The translations under genes were made by a program, and so were the position numbers. The notes beneath the pieces were generated by a model, which saw nothing but the letters and a program-made list of their open reading frames with translations, had not been told where the DNA came from and ran no database searches. Shown here piece by piece: positions 1 through 9,904 of a DNA stretch of 64,000 nt (positions within the stretch are counted from its first letter, which is position 1; the number at the start of each line of letters is the position of its first letter). The DNA is from Marvania coccoides (taxonomy: Eukaryota; Chlorophyta; Trebouxiophyceae; Chlorellales; Chlorellaceae), in contig OY978104.1 in assembly GCA_963854735.1 (NCBI GenBank), positions 434,001 to 498,000 on the forward strand, given 5' to 3'.

Positions 1-983
1 CCAGGAATTCCATGATGACAACCATGCTGCGGTTTCGCGATTCATGACGCCAATCCTGCAAATCACCTTTTGGCCCTTTCTCACCATGGTCTTTCGTCCA
101 ACATTGGGGTTGTTTTTTCGCTAATCAATTCTGTATAGATTCCGTTTTTTTTTATTTCTGTTTGTGCCCACCGAGCGTTCCCCCTTTCCTTTTTGTATTG
201 TCACACGAGGTGACACCCTTTATTTCACACAATACCCGAGCCAGATTGCGACTGGAATAAATAATATTAAGAATCCCATGCTGGCCTTTGTATCCCATGA
301 TATTTTGACGATGGCCCCCGCGCCTCGATATGCCGAGATAACGACATTAAAAATTACCCATTTGATCCGCGCTTATTTTATTCTCCATTTTTTTTCATAA
401 TGGACGTCCTGAATTCTCTTTCTCCCCTTCCTTTTTTCTTCCGCATCACGATGCGCATCACCAAACTGCGATGCCTTTCCCCAGGCGGAAAGCCTTCCAT
501 GATAACGGACGACGTATTAAAATCCGATGTTGTTTCCATCTTCCATCTTTCTCACTTTTCTCCTGTAAACTTACTTTTTTTTTCCTTTCAAGGGAGCCGT
601 CGGAGCAAAGATATGTGGGGGTGGGATTGAGGAGCGACCGCAGCGACCCTTTACCGCTGGAATTTAAATAAAGAGAAAGAAAGATACAATGATGGGTTGG
701 GGGATGGGACGAGCAAAAGCAGCAACAAGAAGCGACCTGTCGGCTGCGGAAAACAATGTGCCTTGTGAAGCCACCGATGTTGCACGCATGAGAATATGCG
801 AATATAATGATGTAATATTCACGCCTTTGAAGACCTGTGCGCCATTAATTGCCGCCTTTGCCTTAAAACACACACACACACACACACACAAGAAAAAGAA
901 ATTTTCGCCACGCGGCGAATTCTTCGAGTGCCTCGACGTCTATTTCGCTTACAATTTCATTTAATAATTATAATTTAGCCGCA
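1..983. other. Gene-free left flank
   Basis: AT-rich sequence with only short, low-quality open frames on both strands. I find no start, splice pattern or family motif that supports a gene. It probably contains the promoter and 5' leader of the secreted gene that starts at 984, and perhaps the flank of a gene outside the window. A dinucleotide repeat lies at 868-890. Confidence 0.5.
868..890. repeat. (CA)n microsatellite
   Basis: An uninterrupted run of about eleven CA units lies roughly 95 bp upstream of the start codon of the secreted gene at 984. It is a simple repeat with no coding role. Confidence 0.9.
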
Positions 984-2865
984 ATGCAACCTTCCAAGGC
1001 TCACTTTGGCCATGCACTGGCCGTGCTGTTCCTTCTCATGACAGGTGTTGGAATGCACAGCGTCGCGGCCCAGGCGCCCTCTCCTGCAGCTCAAGCAACG
1101 TCTACAGCTCAAGCCAGCTCCGCCCCGCCCTCGCTGACCTCTCAAGCGTCCAGCCAGTCTGCTTTTTCAGGCGTCACTCTCTGTGCCCCAATCAACCTTC
1201 TCATCCTGCCCAACACCACCGGAGGGCATTCTTTCAATGTGACCGCCGAGGATGCGGTTATTTCCAAGATCCAGGCGACTGTTGAGGATGCTAATTTGAA
1301 AATTAGCGTTGCAGGCCCCCTGCAAACCAATACCACCATTCAGCTCACCGTCACCCTCCCCACCGATGCTTTGAGAAGCATAACTCACAACGGGCCCGGT
1401 AAGACAGCTGCGAGAATAAAAATCAGTTAAAAAATCTTCCTTCTTTTAGTTGAGAAAGTTGTTTTTCATATGCCCAATAAGCACCGAGGATATTAAGCTC
1501 AGTCTTATTTATCAACAGAAATAAGATTTAAAGAGACCTCAGGGGGATGACGCCTATAGTAGGTGCACAGTTCCTACTCATTTTTAGTTGTTTTACGCCC
1601 TTCATATTGCCGTGCAGGAGCGCTGATTTACGTGGCACGCGACTTCACGCCGCAGTCCCTCGACCTTTCCACCAGTTTTGGCGCTGGAAAGGTCTACATC
1701 GACGCCCTCACGGCTGAAAATGTGACCATCAACCACCAGGGGTGAGCCCTTCATTTTTTTGGGGGGGGGGGGGGGAAAGCACTCACAATTAACTTTTTAA
1801 TTATTTAAAAATTAAGAGATACTTTTAAAATCATTCAAAGAAAAAAACAGTCAATCAATCAACTCCTTCGCAGGGTGGATGAAGTTGTTGTTACCGGTGC
1901 CCTCAACTCCGTCACGCTGGACTCCAACTCAATCGCCCCAGTCTACCTCACGGGCGTGCGGAACCGTGCTGAGGTCAACGCGGGCGGCGTCTCCGAAGTT
2001 TTCATCGATCAGGTGACATTTAAACCCTCTTCAAATTATTATTTAATGGCAAAATTATAAATAAAACTATTTTTTGGGGGCTCGTTTTTTTTTTTTGCAG
2101 TCCCGCGAATCTAGGATCACTGGCTCGGTTTCCGGCCTCAACAGGGTGCACTACACCTCCGGCTCCTGCCAGCTGAGCTCACCATTTTCTGGCACTGGGC
2201 TTGCCATCCCAGTGTGCATTCAACAGGCCTTCATCGCTGCCCCGCTGGCCCAGCCCGTCTGGTCCTGCGGAATTTCCATCGAGGGCACCTTTGACTGCCG
2301 CCCAGGCACCGTGCTGTCGGTGGGCACAGGAACCGCCGGCGGCAGCACTTTTTCGTCTTCAACCGGAACCGCTGGGGAGGGGCAGGCCCAGGCTGGCGCA
2401 GCCCAGCAGGGCGCTGCCACGGGCCAAGCCACCGCCACTGGCACGAGTGAGTTATTTTTAGTGTAATTTCCTTCTCATCGGCAACTTGTTTTGTAATTTT
2501 AAAGAAACTAAACGCTGCCCAAAACAATCGAGTTCTGTAGTTAACAACGGGTTTTCCACCTCTCCAGCACAATATTGTCTCAAATTAAGTCCCTCGATTC
2601 GGTGCGCTCCCTCATATATTTCTTTCTTTCTTTTTGAACCATTTCTGCAGGCGCTGCCTCCTCGTCGGTGTCTGCCATCGCCACAGGCGGCGGCACCTCC
2701 ACCGTGAGCACCGAGACTACGGTCGATGGGCAGACCCAGGGGTTCACCGCTGCTGGCGGTGGCCCGCAGAGCGGCGTCCTGGTCAATTTTGGGCCCAACG
2801 ATTCGGCCTCTGCCTCCTCGCTGACCTGCGCCCTGCCGCCCTCAGAAACTCGCATGCAGGTGTAA
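984..2865 (+). CDS. Secreted DUF2807-like (head GIN domain) protein
   Basis: Five exons (984-1398, 1618-1741, 1874-2012, 2101-2446, 2651-2865) join in phase to encode 412 residues. The N-terminus is a signal peptide: a hydrophobic stretch (LAVLFLLMTGVGMHSVA) followed by a likely cut near AQA. A short Pro/Ser/Thr/Ala-rich spacer follows. Residues about 55-240 are a repetitive beta-rich region with the rhythm of the DUF2807/head GIN fold: it opens with a 'LKISVAG' strand and a 'VTLP' turn, then continues as short parallel strands in which hydrophobic residues alternate with Ser/Thr/Asn/Gly. N-glycosylation sequons are present (NTT, NVT). The C-terminal part has paired Cys residues (CGI, DCR, TCA) and a long Gly/Ala/Ser/Thr linker. 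All four introns are GT-AG. I infer an extracellular or cell-wall protein. The family call rests on pattern only, and its function in algae is unknown. Confidence 0.72.
1461..1596 (-). repeat. Dispersed repeat family A, copy 1
   Basis: Located in intron 1 of the secreted gene. On the minus strand it carries the family core: GAGCTTAAT, then ATCCTCGG, then ATTGGGCATATGAAAA. The part at about 1530-1596 (minus strand: GAGTAGGAAC, CACCTACTA, TCCCCCTGAGG) matches the middle section of the copy at 50141-50302. Related copies lie at 10351-10409 and 59370-59448. Confidence 0.7.
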
Positions 2866-3117
2866 AATTAAGTTGTTAAGATATGTTGCATGCACACAAG
2901 TGCATTTTCCCCACGATTTCGCGTGCCCAACCCCCCCCCCCCCCTCTGTGAAAAAATGTCGCCTTTTTGTGTTCCGTCGGGCTTTTTCCAAGCCTGCGTT
3001 GTTCTTGACGCTGCTGTTCGCTGATGAAAAGCCAGTGAAGCATGTTGATTTTTGCGCTTTAACGTCTGAAATAATAAAACAACGGAAATATGTAAAGAGC
3101 AATATAGAGTACTACAA
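2866..3117. other. Convergent intergenic spacer with C-tract
   Basis: A short 3'-to-3' spacer between the secreted gene and the TTI2-like gene. It contains a run of 14 C at 2931-2944. I see no gene in it. Confidence 0.6.
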
Positions 3118-4845
3118 CTAGAGCTCTTGGATGCGGGGCTGTTCAGAAGCTGCGCCGGCTGCTTCCACTTTCTTCAGCACGCGCTGCAGCAGCGACACCG
3201 CATCTCCCTCAATAACCGCAACATCGCCCGCCATCGCCTCTTCTCGAAAGGCATCACCGCTGCAACGCCACAGCGCAGCCGCCGCCGCAACCGCCGCCGC
3301 AACCACCTCCTGATGTGCCTGCTGCGCTGCCACGTGGCGCGTCTCGTCTACGTACGCCACATCGATCACCGACCAAATTACGCGCGCGTGGGCGGGCATG
3401 CGGGGCCATGCGGCCAAAATCAAACCATGCAAAGCGTGCAATGCTGCTGCCCTCACCGGAGGCCCCTCCCGCCCCCTCAGCGCGGCGCACCACCCCAGCA
3501 GCAGGAACATGAGGCGTCCAAAGTACCGCGCCAGCTGTACCCCAAATCCGGCAAACAGCGGCGGCACCTGCTGCAGCCAAACTGCTGCTCTTGGTGCTGA
3601 GTGCGAGTGCCGCTCTCCCTCCTCCAGCAACGCCTCAAACAGCCCCACTGCAGCAGCAGAGAGCTTCCCAGAACCCTCTTCGCCGTTTAGTTGCGAAGCG
3701 GTAGCGGCGGCTGCTGCGGCTGCGGCAGGCCAGGCCCGCTCGTCGCAGGCCACCATCGCCTTTTTAATGGGCTGCGCCATTTGGGCTGCGATGGAGGGTC
3801 GGGTGGGGGGAGCGACGGCCGTGATGACGTGGTGCAGCGCCCACAGGCCGTAGAATTGCACCATGGGGGAAGGGTCGGAGATAACGTCTAGCAGCGTTGG
3901 CCGCAGCCACTCATTCCACAGCGGAAAAAAAGAGAAAACTTCGCTTTCATTCCGTTGCCTACCATGGGGGCTGCTGCTTCTATTACCACCCCTGCTGCTG
4001 CTTGTTTCTGCAACATCTTCGGTCTGGACCTGCAGCACCAGAGCCGCGAGCTGGCTGGCAGCGATGCAACGCTCCCACGCTTCAGGCCCTTCGTACGGCT
4101 CCAGTTTGGAAGCTTCGGTGGCAGCGTGGGCAGCGTACGCGGCGGCCGTTGGGCGCAGCGCCTCCAACGCGGCTGGGAAAGCCGCCGCCAGCAGCCGCGG
4201 GCCAGCGGAGCGGCCGGTCTCAGAGCGTTGCTGTTCTAGCTGCTTAGATTCCACAGCGGACAGCAGCTCAGCAGCGGCCGCGCAGGTGGAAGGGTTCACC
4301 CAAGGCCGTCCCAGCGGTTCATCCACCATCACCGCAGCTGCCGTGGAACCCCCATTAAGATTTTTTTCGATGGAAAAATTCGGCAGGCCGTAGGTTGCAG
4401 CTGCCAGCACTGCAGCGACTGCCGGCGACGGGCCTTGCTGTCGGCGTGCAGCGTCCTCGTCGTCCAGGGTCAGCTCTTCTATGAGCAGGCCGCTGGGAAG
4501 GGCATCCTCTGGCTTGTGGGCTCTTCTTCGGCGATGGGAGCCGTCGTTGAATCTGTCTTCTTCTTCGTTGGATTGAAAGAGCTCTGAAAGGCCCAGAGAG
4601 GCCGCATCTTCGGTGGTGCGTGCGAGCGCTGCCGCCTGCTGCAGCTGCCGGGCGATGGACGCCAGGAAGCTAGCAGCGTTGCCGTCAGCGTTGGCAGAGA
4701 GGCGGGGGTTGCCGTCAGAGTCTGCGAATGCTGGCTGGGGCGGGGGAGGCAGGCCCCGAAGCAGCTCTTCTAGTGTTGAGGGCGGCTTTGGCATGCCAGG
4801 GTGCGGTTTAAAGAGGGAAAAGCCGGAAATGTGAAGATCAATCAA
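3118..4845 (-). CDS. TTI2-like HEAT-repeat protein (TTT-complex candidate)
   Basis: A single uninterrupted frame of 575 residues on the minus strand. The N-terminal third is low-complexity (Ala, acidic and basic runs). The C-terminal half reads as HEAT-type helical pairs. One stretch around residues 300-350 (DVISDPSPMVQFYGLWALHH) and another around 470-500 (AALHALHGLILAAWPRMPAH) have the spacing and the 'xxWPRxxxH' feature I associate with TELO2-interacting protein 2, the subunit that works with TEL2 and TTI1 to stabilise PIKK kinases such as TOR and ATM. That assignment is inferred from pattern. A generic ARM/HEAT protein is the alternative. Met18 (near 4794) is a possible alternative start. 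The gene lies head-to-head with the TPPP gene, 423 bp apart. Confidence 0.5.
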   Translation of the reverse strand: MIDLHISGFSLFKPHPGMPKPPSTLEELLRGLPPPPQPAFADSDGNPRLSANADGNAASFLASIARQLQQAAALARTTEDAASLGLSELFQSNEEEDRFNDGSHRRRRAHKPEDALPSGLLIEELTLDDEDAARRQQGPSPAVAAVLAAATYGLPNFSIEKNLNGGSTAAAVMVDEPLGRPWVNPSTCAAAAELLSAVESKQLEQQRSETGRSAGPRLLAAAFPAALEALRPTAAAYAAHAATEASKLEPYEGPEAWERCIAASQLAALVLQVQTEDVAETSSSRGGNRSSSPHGRQRNESEVFSFFPLWNEWLRPTLLDVISDPSPMVQFYGLWALHHVITAVAPPTRPSIAAQMAQPIKKAMVACDERAWPAAAAAAAATASQLNGEEGSGKLSAAAVGLFEALLEEGERHSHSAPRAAVWLQQVPPLFAGFGVQLARYFGRLMFLLLGWCAALRGREGPPVRAAALHALHGLILAAWPRMPAHARVIWSVIDVAYVDETRHVAAQQAHQEVVAAAVAAAAALWRCSGDAFREEAMAGDVAVIEGDAVSLLQRVLKKVEAAGAASEQPRIQEL

Positions 4846-5268
4846 TGTCGAGTCGGCGATAATTGAGGCGTCGCGGGGCTTTGCTGTGGGTCTGAATATA
4901 TCAATTTAACCTAATCGTCCAAGCAGAATGGTGCCAGGTTCTGTTTTGAATGAGAAAAACGCGAAAACGCGCGAAATTAAAAGAAGCGCGCGGATTTATG
5001 TTTGTTTATTCCAAATAAATGATCAGTCGCTTTTTATAGCATAAATATTATCAACAAGTGGTGTTGCAGTCGCTGTCATCCGCCCAGCACCGCCAGCGCA
5101 ACGTTTGCATACATTTAACGGTCTCAACGACAACTTAAAAACCGACGAAATTCGAGGCTTGGTGCAATCAATCACCCGCCGATCTGTTATTGCCATTTTT
5201 ATAAATTATTTCCAGCGGAACCAGCCATCTTTGCTCGTCGCACAGTCTTCGGTCCCCCATTCATTTTG
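4846..5268. promoter_or_regulatory. Shared divergent promoter region (TTI2-like / TPPP)
   Basis: An AT-rich spacer of 423 bp separates two divergent start codons, so it must hold both promoters. I do not see a clear TATA box or a recognisable element. The call rests on gene arrangement alone. Confidence 0.4.
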
Positions 5269-7053
5269 ATGGCTCGCTCGCCCACGCAAAATGAAGTCGA
5301 CATCTTCTTCAAATATGATAAGAACAAGTCGGGCGCGATAGAGGTGAGCCTGTCTGCTCTGCAGACCTCCCACCCCTTATCCTCCAACCACTTTTCAACT
5401 TTTCTCTCGACCATTCTAACTTACCTCTGTTTTCACTCAATTTTTGAAGGTGGCAGAGCTTGCGGACGCCATGGCCGACCTGGGTCTGCTCTCCGGCCGC
5501 ACCGCGGTCGACGCCAACGCCTGCGTGGTTGCCACCTTTGCCTCGGCCGACCTCGATGGCGACTCCAAGCTCTCAGCCCGCGAGTTTGCGGCCTGGTACC
5601 GCCGCGCCACCGCCCCTCGCCTCGCCGAGATCCTCGAGAACGAGTGCCCCGACGAAATTGAGGCGCTGAAGACGCTGTTTGGCAAGTGGGCAGCCTTCGG
5701 AACCCGAGGGAAAATTGCCCTGCAGGTGGGGATGGGCACCGCCAGCTGGATGAAATTGTGCAGGGACACCCGCCTGGTGGGACCCGTGTCAAAGGGCTGC
5801 CTCAGCTCTGCCGACGCGGACCTCGTCTTCGCGAAAGTTCGCTCAAAGGGGCAGCAGCGCCTGACGTTTGAGCAGTTTGGCGATGCGCTGTGCCTGGTGG
5901 CGGCGCGAATGGGCCGGGACGCGGTGTCCGTGGTGCGCCAGGTCACCGCCAGCGCAGGACCCGCCATCAACGGCACCGTGGTGAAGGCCGACCGCTTCCT
6001 CAGCGCTGCCACCGACGAAGCGCTGTTCAAGTACGGCAGGAGGGCCTCCGCGCCCCCTCTGGCAGCCATACTGCCGCCTCCCAGCCGCCCCAAAACCGCG
6101 TTCGACCGGAAATTCGCCCCGCCCGCCCGCACCACCGCTGCTAGCGGTGGCAGCGGCAACGAAAGCCTCCTGTTTGGGGGGGCAGCGATGAAGGAAGCTG
6201 GCGCCGCGGTGGCGGCGGCGTTGGATGGGCTCAACGGCTTCGCTGGAAAGGGAGATGGTGGCGCCAGCAGTGGAGGCATCCCAGCACACCGAGGGTGTGT
6301 GAACGCTGCAGATGAAGGCGGAGATTTCAACGAGTGCGGGGCGGCGGGAGCAGACGTGATGAACATGGCATCTCCACTGCCGCCCCCGCACCAGGCGGGA
6401 CAACAAGGCAACGCGGAGGCGGTGCTGCAGGTGTTTGGCGCCTTTGCCGAGTGGGGTACTGGCCACAGGCGAGGCTTGAACGAGGAGGAAGCAAGTGGAG
6501 GAGGAGGAGGAGGAGGAGGGGGTCATATGGAAGCTGGGGGGGTGCGCGGCAGCGCTGCGCACCACCACCTGGTCTCCTCTCCCATCAGGGTGAGATTTTA
6601 TTTTTAGTGGGCCAAGGGGGGGAGGGAAATATACGCATTTTATTACTGATTACATCGTTGAATTTGTTACAGATGGAAATGGACAGCAAGCAGTTCCTCA
6701 AGCTGTGCCGAGACTGCGGCCTGGTGGCCTCTCCTGCGGCCACCACCGCTGCCGACCTGTGCTTTGCGAAAGCCAAGGCCAGAGGGGCTCGTCGCATCAC
6801 GTACGCGGACTTCCTGGTGGCGCTAGCGATGATGGCACAGGAGAAAGGCATGACAGGTGAGGCAGAAGAGGAATTAGATGATTTTTTTTTGTTATTTTTA
6901 GTTGAGTTTCTAACGCGTTCTTTGGTTGTTGCAGAGGCTGAGGTGTTGGCGCAGGTGGCTGCCTGCCCTGGCCCCCGCCGCAACTCAACCACCCCAACCC
7001 GCCCGCCGAGGCTGCACAGCGACAGGGTCACGAGGATGGAGGTGGTGGCGTAA
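5269..7053 (+). CDS. EF-hand protein with two p25-alpha (TPPP) domains
   Basis: Four exons (5269-5343, 5450-6589, 6673-6856, 6935-7053) encode 505 residues. Two canonical EF-hand loops come first: D17-x-N19-x-S21-G22 ending at E28, and D59-x-D61-x-D63 ending at E70. A first p25-alpha domain follows at about 80-175, with WAAFGTRGK, WMKLCRDT, VFAKVRSKG and LTFEQF. A Gly/Pro/Ala-rich linker separates it from a second p25-alpha domain (FGAFAEWG, MDSKQFLKLCRDCGL, CFAKAKARGARRITYADF) that carries a Gly-rich insert between its first two helices. Proteins of this family bind and bundle tubulin and occur mainly in organisms with cilia, so a flagellar or microtubule role regulated by calcium is likely. 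The start is the first ATG in frame with the EF-hand. All three introns are GT-AG. Confidence 0.88.
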
Positions 7054-7318
7054 GAAACAAGGTGGATGGTTGCTGATGAGTATTTAAGTGCGTTTCCAAC
7101 ACATTATTGTTAAGCTAGATTTTTTAGATATATTATTGCTTTTCCTGTTGTCCCTCCCCCCATTCACATTTGGATTTCAGACCAATTTGACCTCCCTTCT
7201 TTCGTTTGAAAATGGTTGTTTGGCCGGTGCGTGTGTGTGAAATGCCCCCCTATTGAGTTTCCCCCCATGACTGACTTTTCGGATGAAAATTTCAATTGTT
7301 GTAAAAATGATAAAATAA
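7054..7318. other. Convergent spacer
   Basis: A short 3'-to-3' spacer between the TPPP and mL46 genes. It presumably holds both 3' ends, and nothing else is recognised. Confidence 0.4.
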
Positions 7319-8144
7319 TCACAACATTTTTTGCAGCAGTTCCAGAGTCTTTTCATCCTTAATGTAGTCCTCCAGTTCATCTTTGGCCGCCCACGCCACC
7401 TCGCTCCACTCCCCGCCCACCTTGGGCTTCCCATTGATGAGCTGGCAGCGGTGAAAAAAGAAAGCACCGACGCTTTCTAATTCCACATGCCCCGCTGGAG
7501 AATTGCCCACAAAGTAGGGCTGGAAGCCCTCAGACCCCAGGGTCTCCTGCAGCGCGCGTTCGGCGCCCGCGCGCGTGGTTTCTCCAGGCTGCAGCGCTGC
7601 ATGCGGAAGCTCCCATGCACCGGTGTCCTTTCTTTTTACCAGCATGAAGATGCGTTGGTCCAGGCGGCGGCGGGTGGTGGTGCGGTCCCCCGATTTGTCT
7701 GCCGGCGTCTCCAGCGGCGCCGGCTGCCACTTGGCTGTTGAACCCGAGCTTTGATCTTCGCCGCCCTTCTTCTCTTCGATGAGCTCCTTCGGCAAGGTTT
7801 TGAGCCGGCGGGCTACCAGCTCTGCTCGAAAATTCTCGTAATCGGTCTCCCACGCCGGCGGGCTGGGCATAACGACGGGGAGGCGCTCAAGAACGCAGGT
7901 GCTGTGCAGCGGCGACGATGAAAAAGGTGTTGAGGTCTGCAAACAACGGTAAAGACGCTGACTTGCGTGGGGGGTTGTATAAATGAAGAATGCGATGTAG
8001 AATTTCCGAGGGACTTGCCGTGCTGAGAAAAGCTGCCAAGCGAGGGAGCTGCTGAGTGGGGGAGCATCGAAATGTGGAGCCCGCCTCCAGCAGCGCGCCC
8101 AGGTTGCCCAGCGGGAGTGACGATATACGTCTTCCAAGATTCAT
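7319..8144 (-). CDS. MRPL46: Mitochondrial large-subunit ribosomal protein mL46 (Nudix fold)
   Basis: Two exons (8144-8019 and 7936-7319) encode 247 residues. The intron (7937-8018, 82 nt) starts with GCAAGT instead of GT and ends in CAG. Splicing there joins a basic N-terminal targeting sequence (MNLGRRISSLPL) in phase 0 to the body. Without splicing, the frame at the proposed start runs into a stop before the conserved domain. The body has the mL46 pattern: RIFMLVKRKD, WELPHAALQPGE, AERALQETLGSE, then a short FVGNSPAGH strand, FFFHRCQL, and a WAAKDELEDYI end. The Nudix box is degenerate (AERALQET where REUxEE is expected), which fits a structural ribosomal protein rather than an active hydrolase. 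The gene lies head-to-head with SEC13, 337 bp away. Confidence 0.88.
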
Positions 8145-8481
8145 TGTATATGGTGATCAATTGAGCTGGGTGTGCGTCTCAGAATGAACTCAAATAGCAA
8201 ATTTATGTGATGCGAGTAATCGAGTGAAAAATCAACTAACCAGCTCACAATAGATTTGTGTAGATGTGATAATAAATTTAATAATTCCAGCCACCTCTAC
8301 TTTTGACGGAATTTAACGCAAAATGAGCTCAATGAGAACACAAAGAATTTGTTTTTGGATTTTATTTTATGGAGTGATTTTTGTTGGTGTGACCTACTCA
8401 AAAAAGTCTTGAGCTGACTTTGATCTGATCTCAGAGCAACACGCGTAGACGGAAAATAAGGCTGTCAATCTAAGAGTAAAA
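8145..8481. promoter_or_regulatory. Shared divergent promoter region (mL46 / SEC13)
   Basis: A 337-bp AT-rich spacer between two divergent start codons. No motif is convincing. The role is inferred from arrangement only. Confidence 0.4.
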
Positions 8482-9462
8482 ATGGCCACCGCAACACTAG
8501 CGCAGTTTGAGAGTGGCCATGCGGACATGGTGCACGATGCAGAGTTTGATTATTACGGGAAACGCCTTGCCACGTGCAGCAGCGATCGCACCATTAAAAT
8601 TTTCGATGTGAATGGGGAACAGGTGAGAAACCTTGCATTTTAGCGTGATCATTGACTTTTGGCGACTTATACTGCATCATATGGGCTCCAGGTGGTGCAT
8701 GTGGCAGACTTGGGTGGGCATGAAGGCCCGGTGTGGGAGGTCGCTTGGTCGCATCCCAAGTTTGGCTCCCTCCTGGCATCCTGCGGCTATGACAACCGCG
8801 TCATCATCTGGAAAGAGGTGTCCGACAACGTGTGGCAGCAGATCCACCAGTCCACGGCCCACACGGCCTCCGTCAACTCCCTGGCCTGGGCCCCATTTGA
8901 ACTGGGTTTGATCCTCGCAACAGCCTCCTCCGACGGCACCCTCTCCGTGCTCACCTACCAGCAGGATGGCACCTGGGCCACAGAAACCATCGAAAACGCG
9001 CACCCGGTGGGCGCAAACGCGGTCACCTGGGCTCCTGCCGCTCCCAAGGGATCCCTCGTTGCCTCCAAAGCCCCGGGCCAGCCCGTCAGGCGCCTAGCCT
9101 CCGGCGGCTGCGACGCCACCGTCAAGGTCTGGACGTTCGATGAGACCGCGCGGCGGTGGCGGCAGGACGGCCCAGCGCTTGCAGCCCACACCGATTGGGT
9201 TCGGGATGTCGCTTGGGCGCCAAATTTGGGGCTCCCGATGAGCACAATTGCGAGCGCGGGGCAGGACGGGCGGCTGGTGGCGTGGAATGAGCGCGAGGAC
9301 GGCTCTGGATGGGACCCTGTGGTTATTTGCGAGAGTGGCGTAGCGGTGTGGCGTGCTTCGTGGTCAAGTGGGGGGACGATGCTGGCGGCGACTGACGCGC
9401 AGGGGGCGGTGACGCTGTGGACAGAGGTAACCGACGGGCGGTGGCAGCAGGTGTCGGAGTGA
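8482..9462 (+). CDS. SEC13: COPII coat and nuclear-pore protein SEC13
   Basis: Two exons (8482-8622 and 8692-9462, GT-AG intron in phase 0) encode 303 residues, the usual length for SEC13. The sequence is a run of WD40 blades starting with [19 protein letters not shown] and [12 protein letters not shown]. Later blades carry the SEC13 hallmarks [51 protein letters not shown] and [15 protein letters not shown]13 pairs with SEC31 in the outer COPII coat, with NUP145/NUP96 in the nuclear pore, and with the SEA/GATOR2 complex. The start is the only ATG in frame upstream of the first blade. Confidence 0.95.
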
Positions 9463-9904
9463 TTCGGGGGTGTTATAATTTTGTATTAATTTAGTGATAA
9501 CGAAGGAGGTGCATGGGGGGAAATTTGAAGCGCTTACTGCTATTTCATGTCTTTTAAGGAGCTAGTGAATGGATAGCAATTCAATGGCGGTAAATAATGA
9601 GGGAGGAATGCAGAGTGCGGCGCCAGCATTTGCCTGCTGCTGAAGCGAAGAAATGCTTTAAAAAAAATGCAAGCTCGTTATTTTGCTTTATTTTTACAGC
9701 AAGATCCAAATCAAATTACTTTTCAGCGGGCGGTGGATTTTATTATTATTTCCGAGGCAAGGAAAATCCAGTGTGAAGTGTAATGGATAATATAAAACGC
9801 TGTGCGTGCTTCTCGTGTCGCATGCTCCCCCCAAATAGCAGAAGAAGAGGAACCGAAAATTAAGGTGCCATTAAAAATACCCTCTTAGGAAGTAAACTCA
9901 ATTT
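9463..9904. other. Convergent spacer, no gene seen
   Basis: About 440 bp of AT-rich sequence between SEC13 and the first secreted paralogue. I see no coding signal, repeat or hairpin that I can support. Confidence 0.4.

Noticed and set aside
5437..6411. A 324-codon minus-strand open frame
   Set aside because: It is antisense to the TPPP exon 2. The plus strand has EF-hand and p25-alpha motifs, and the minus frame is a by-product of GC-rich codons.
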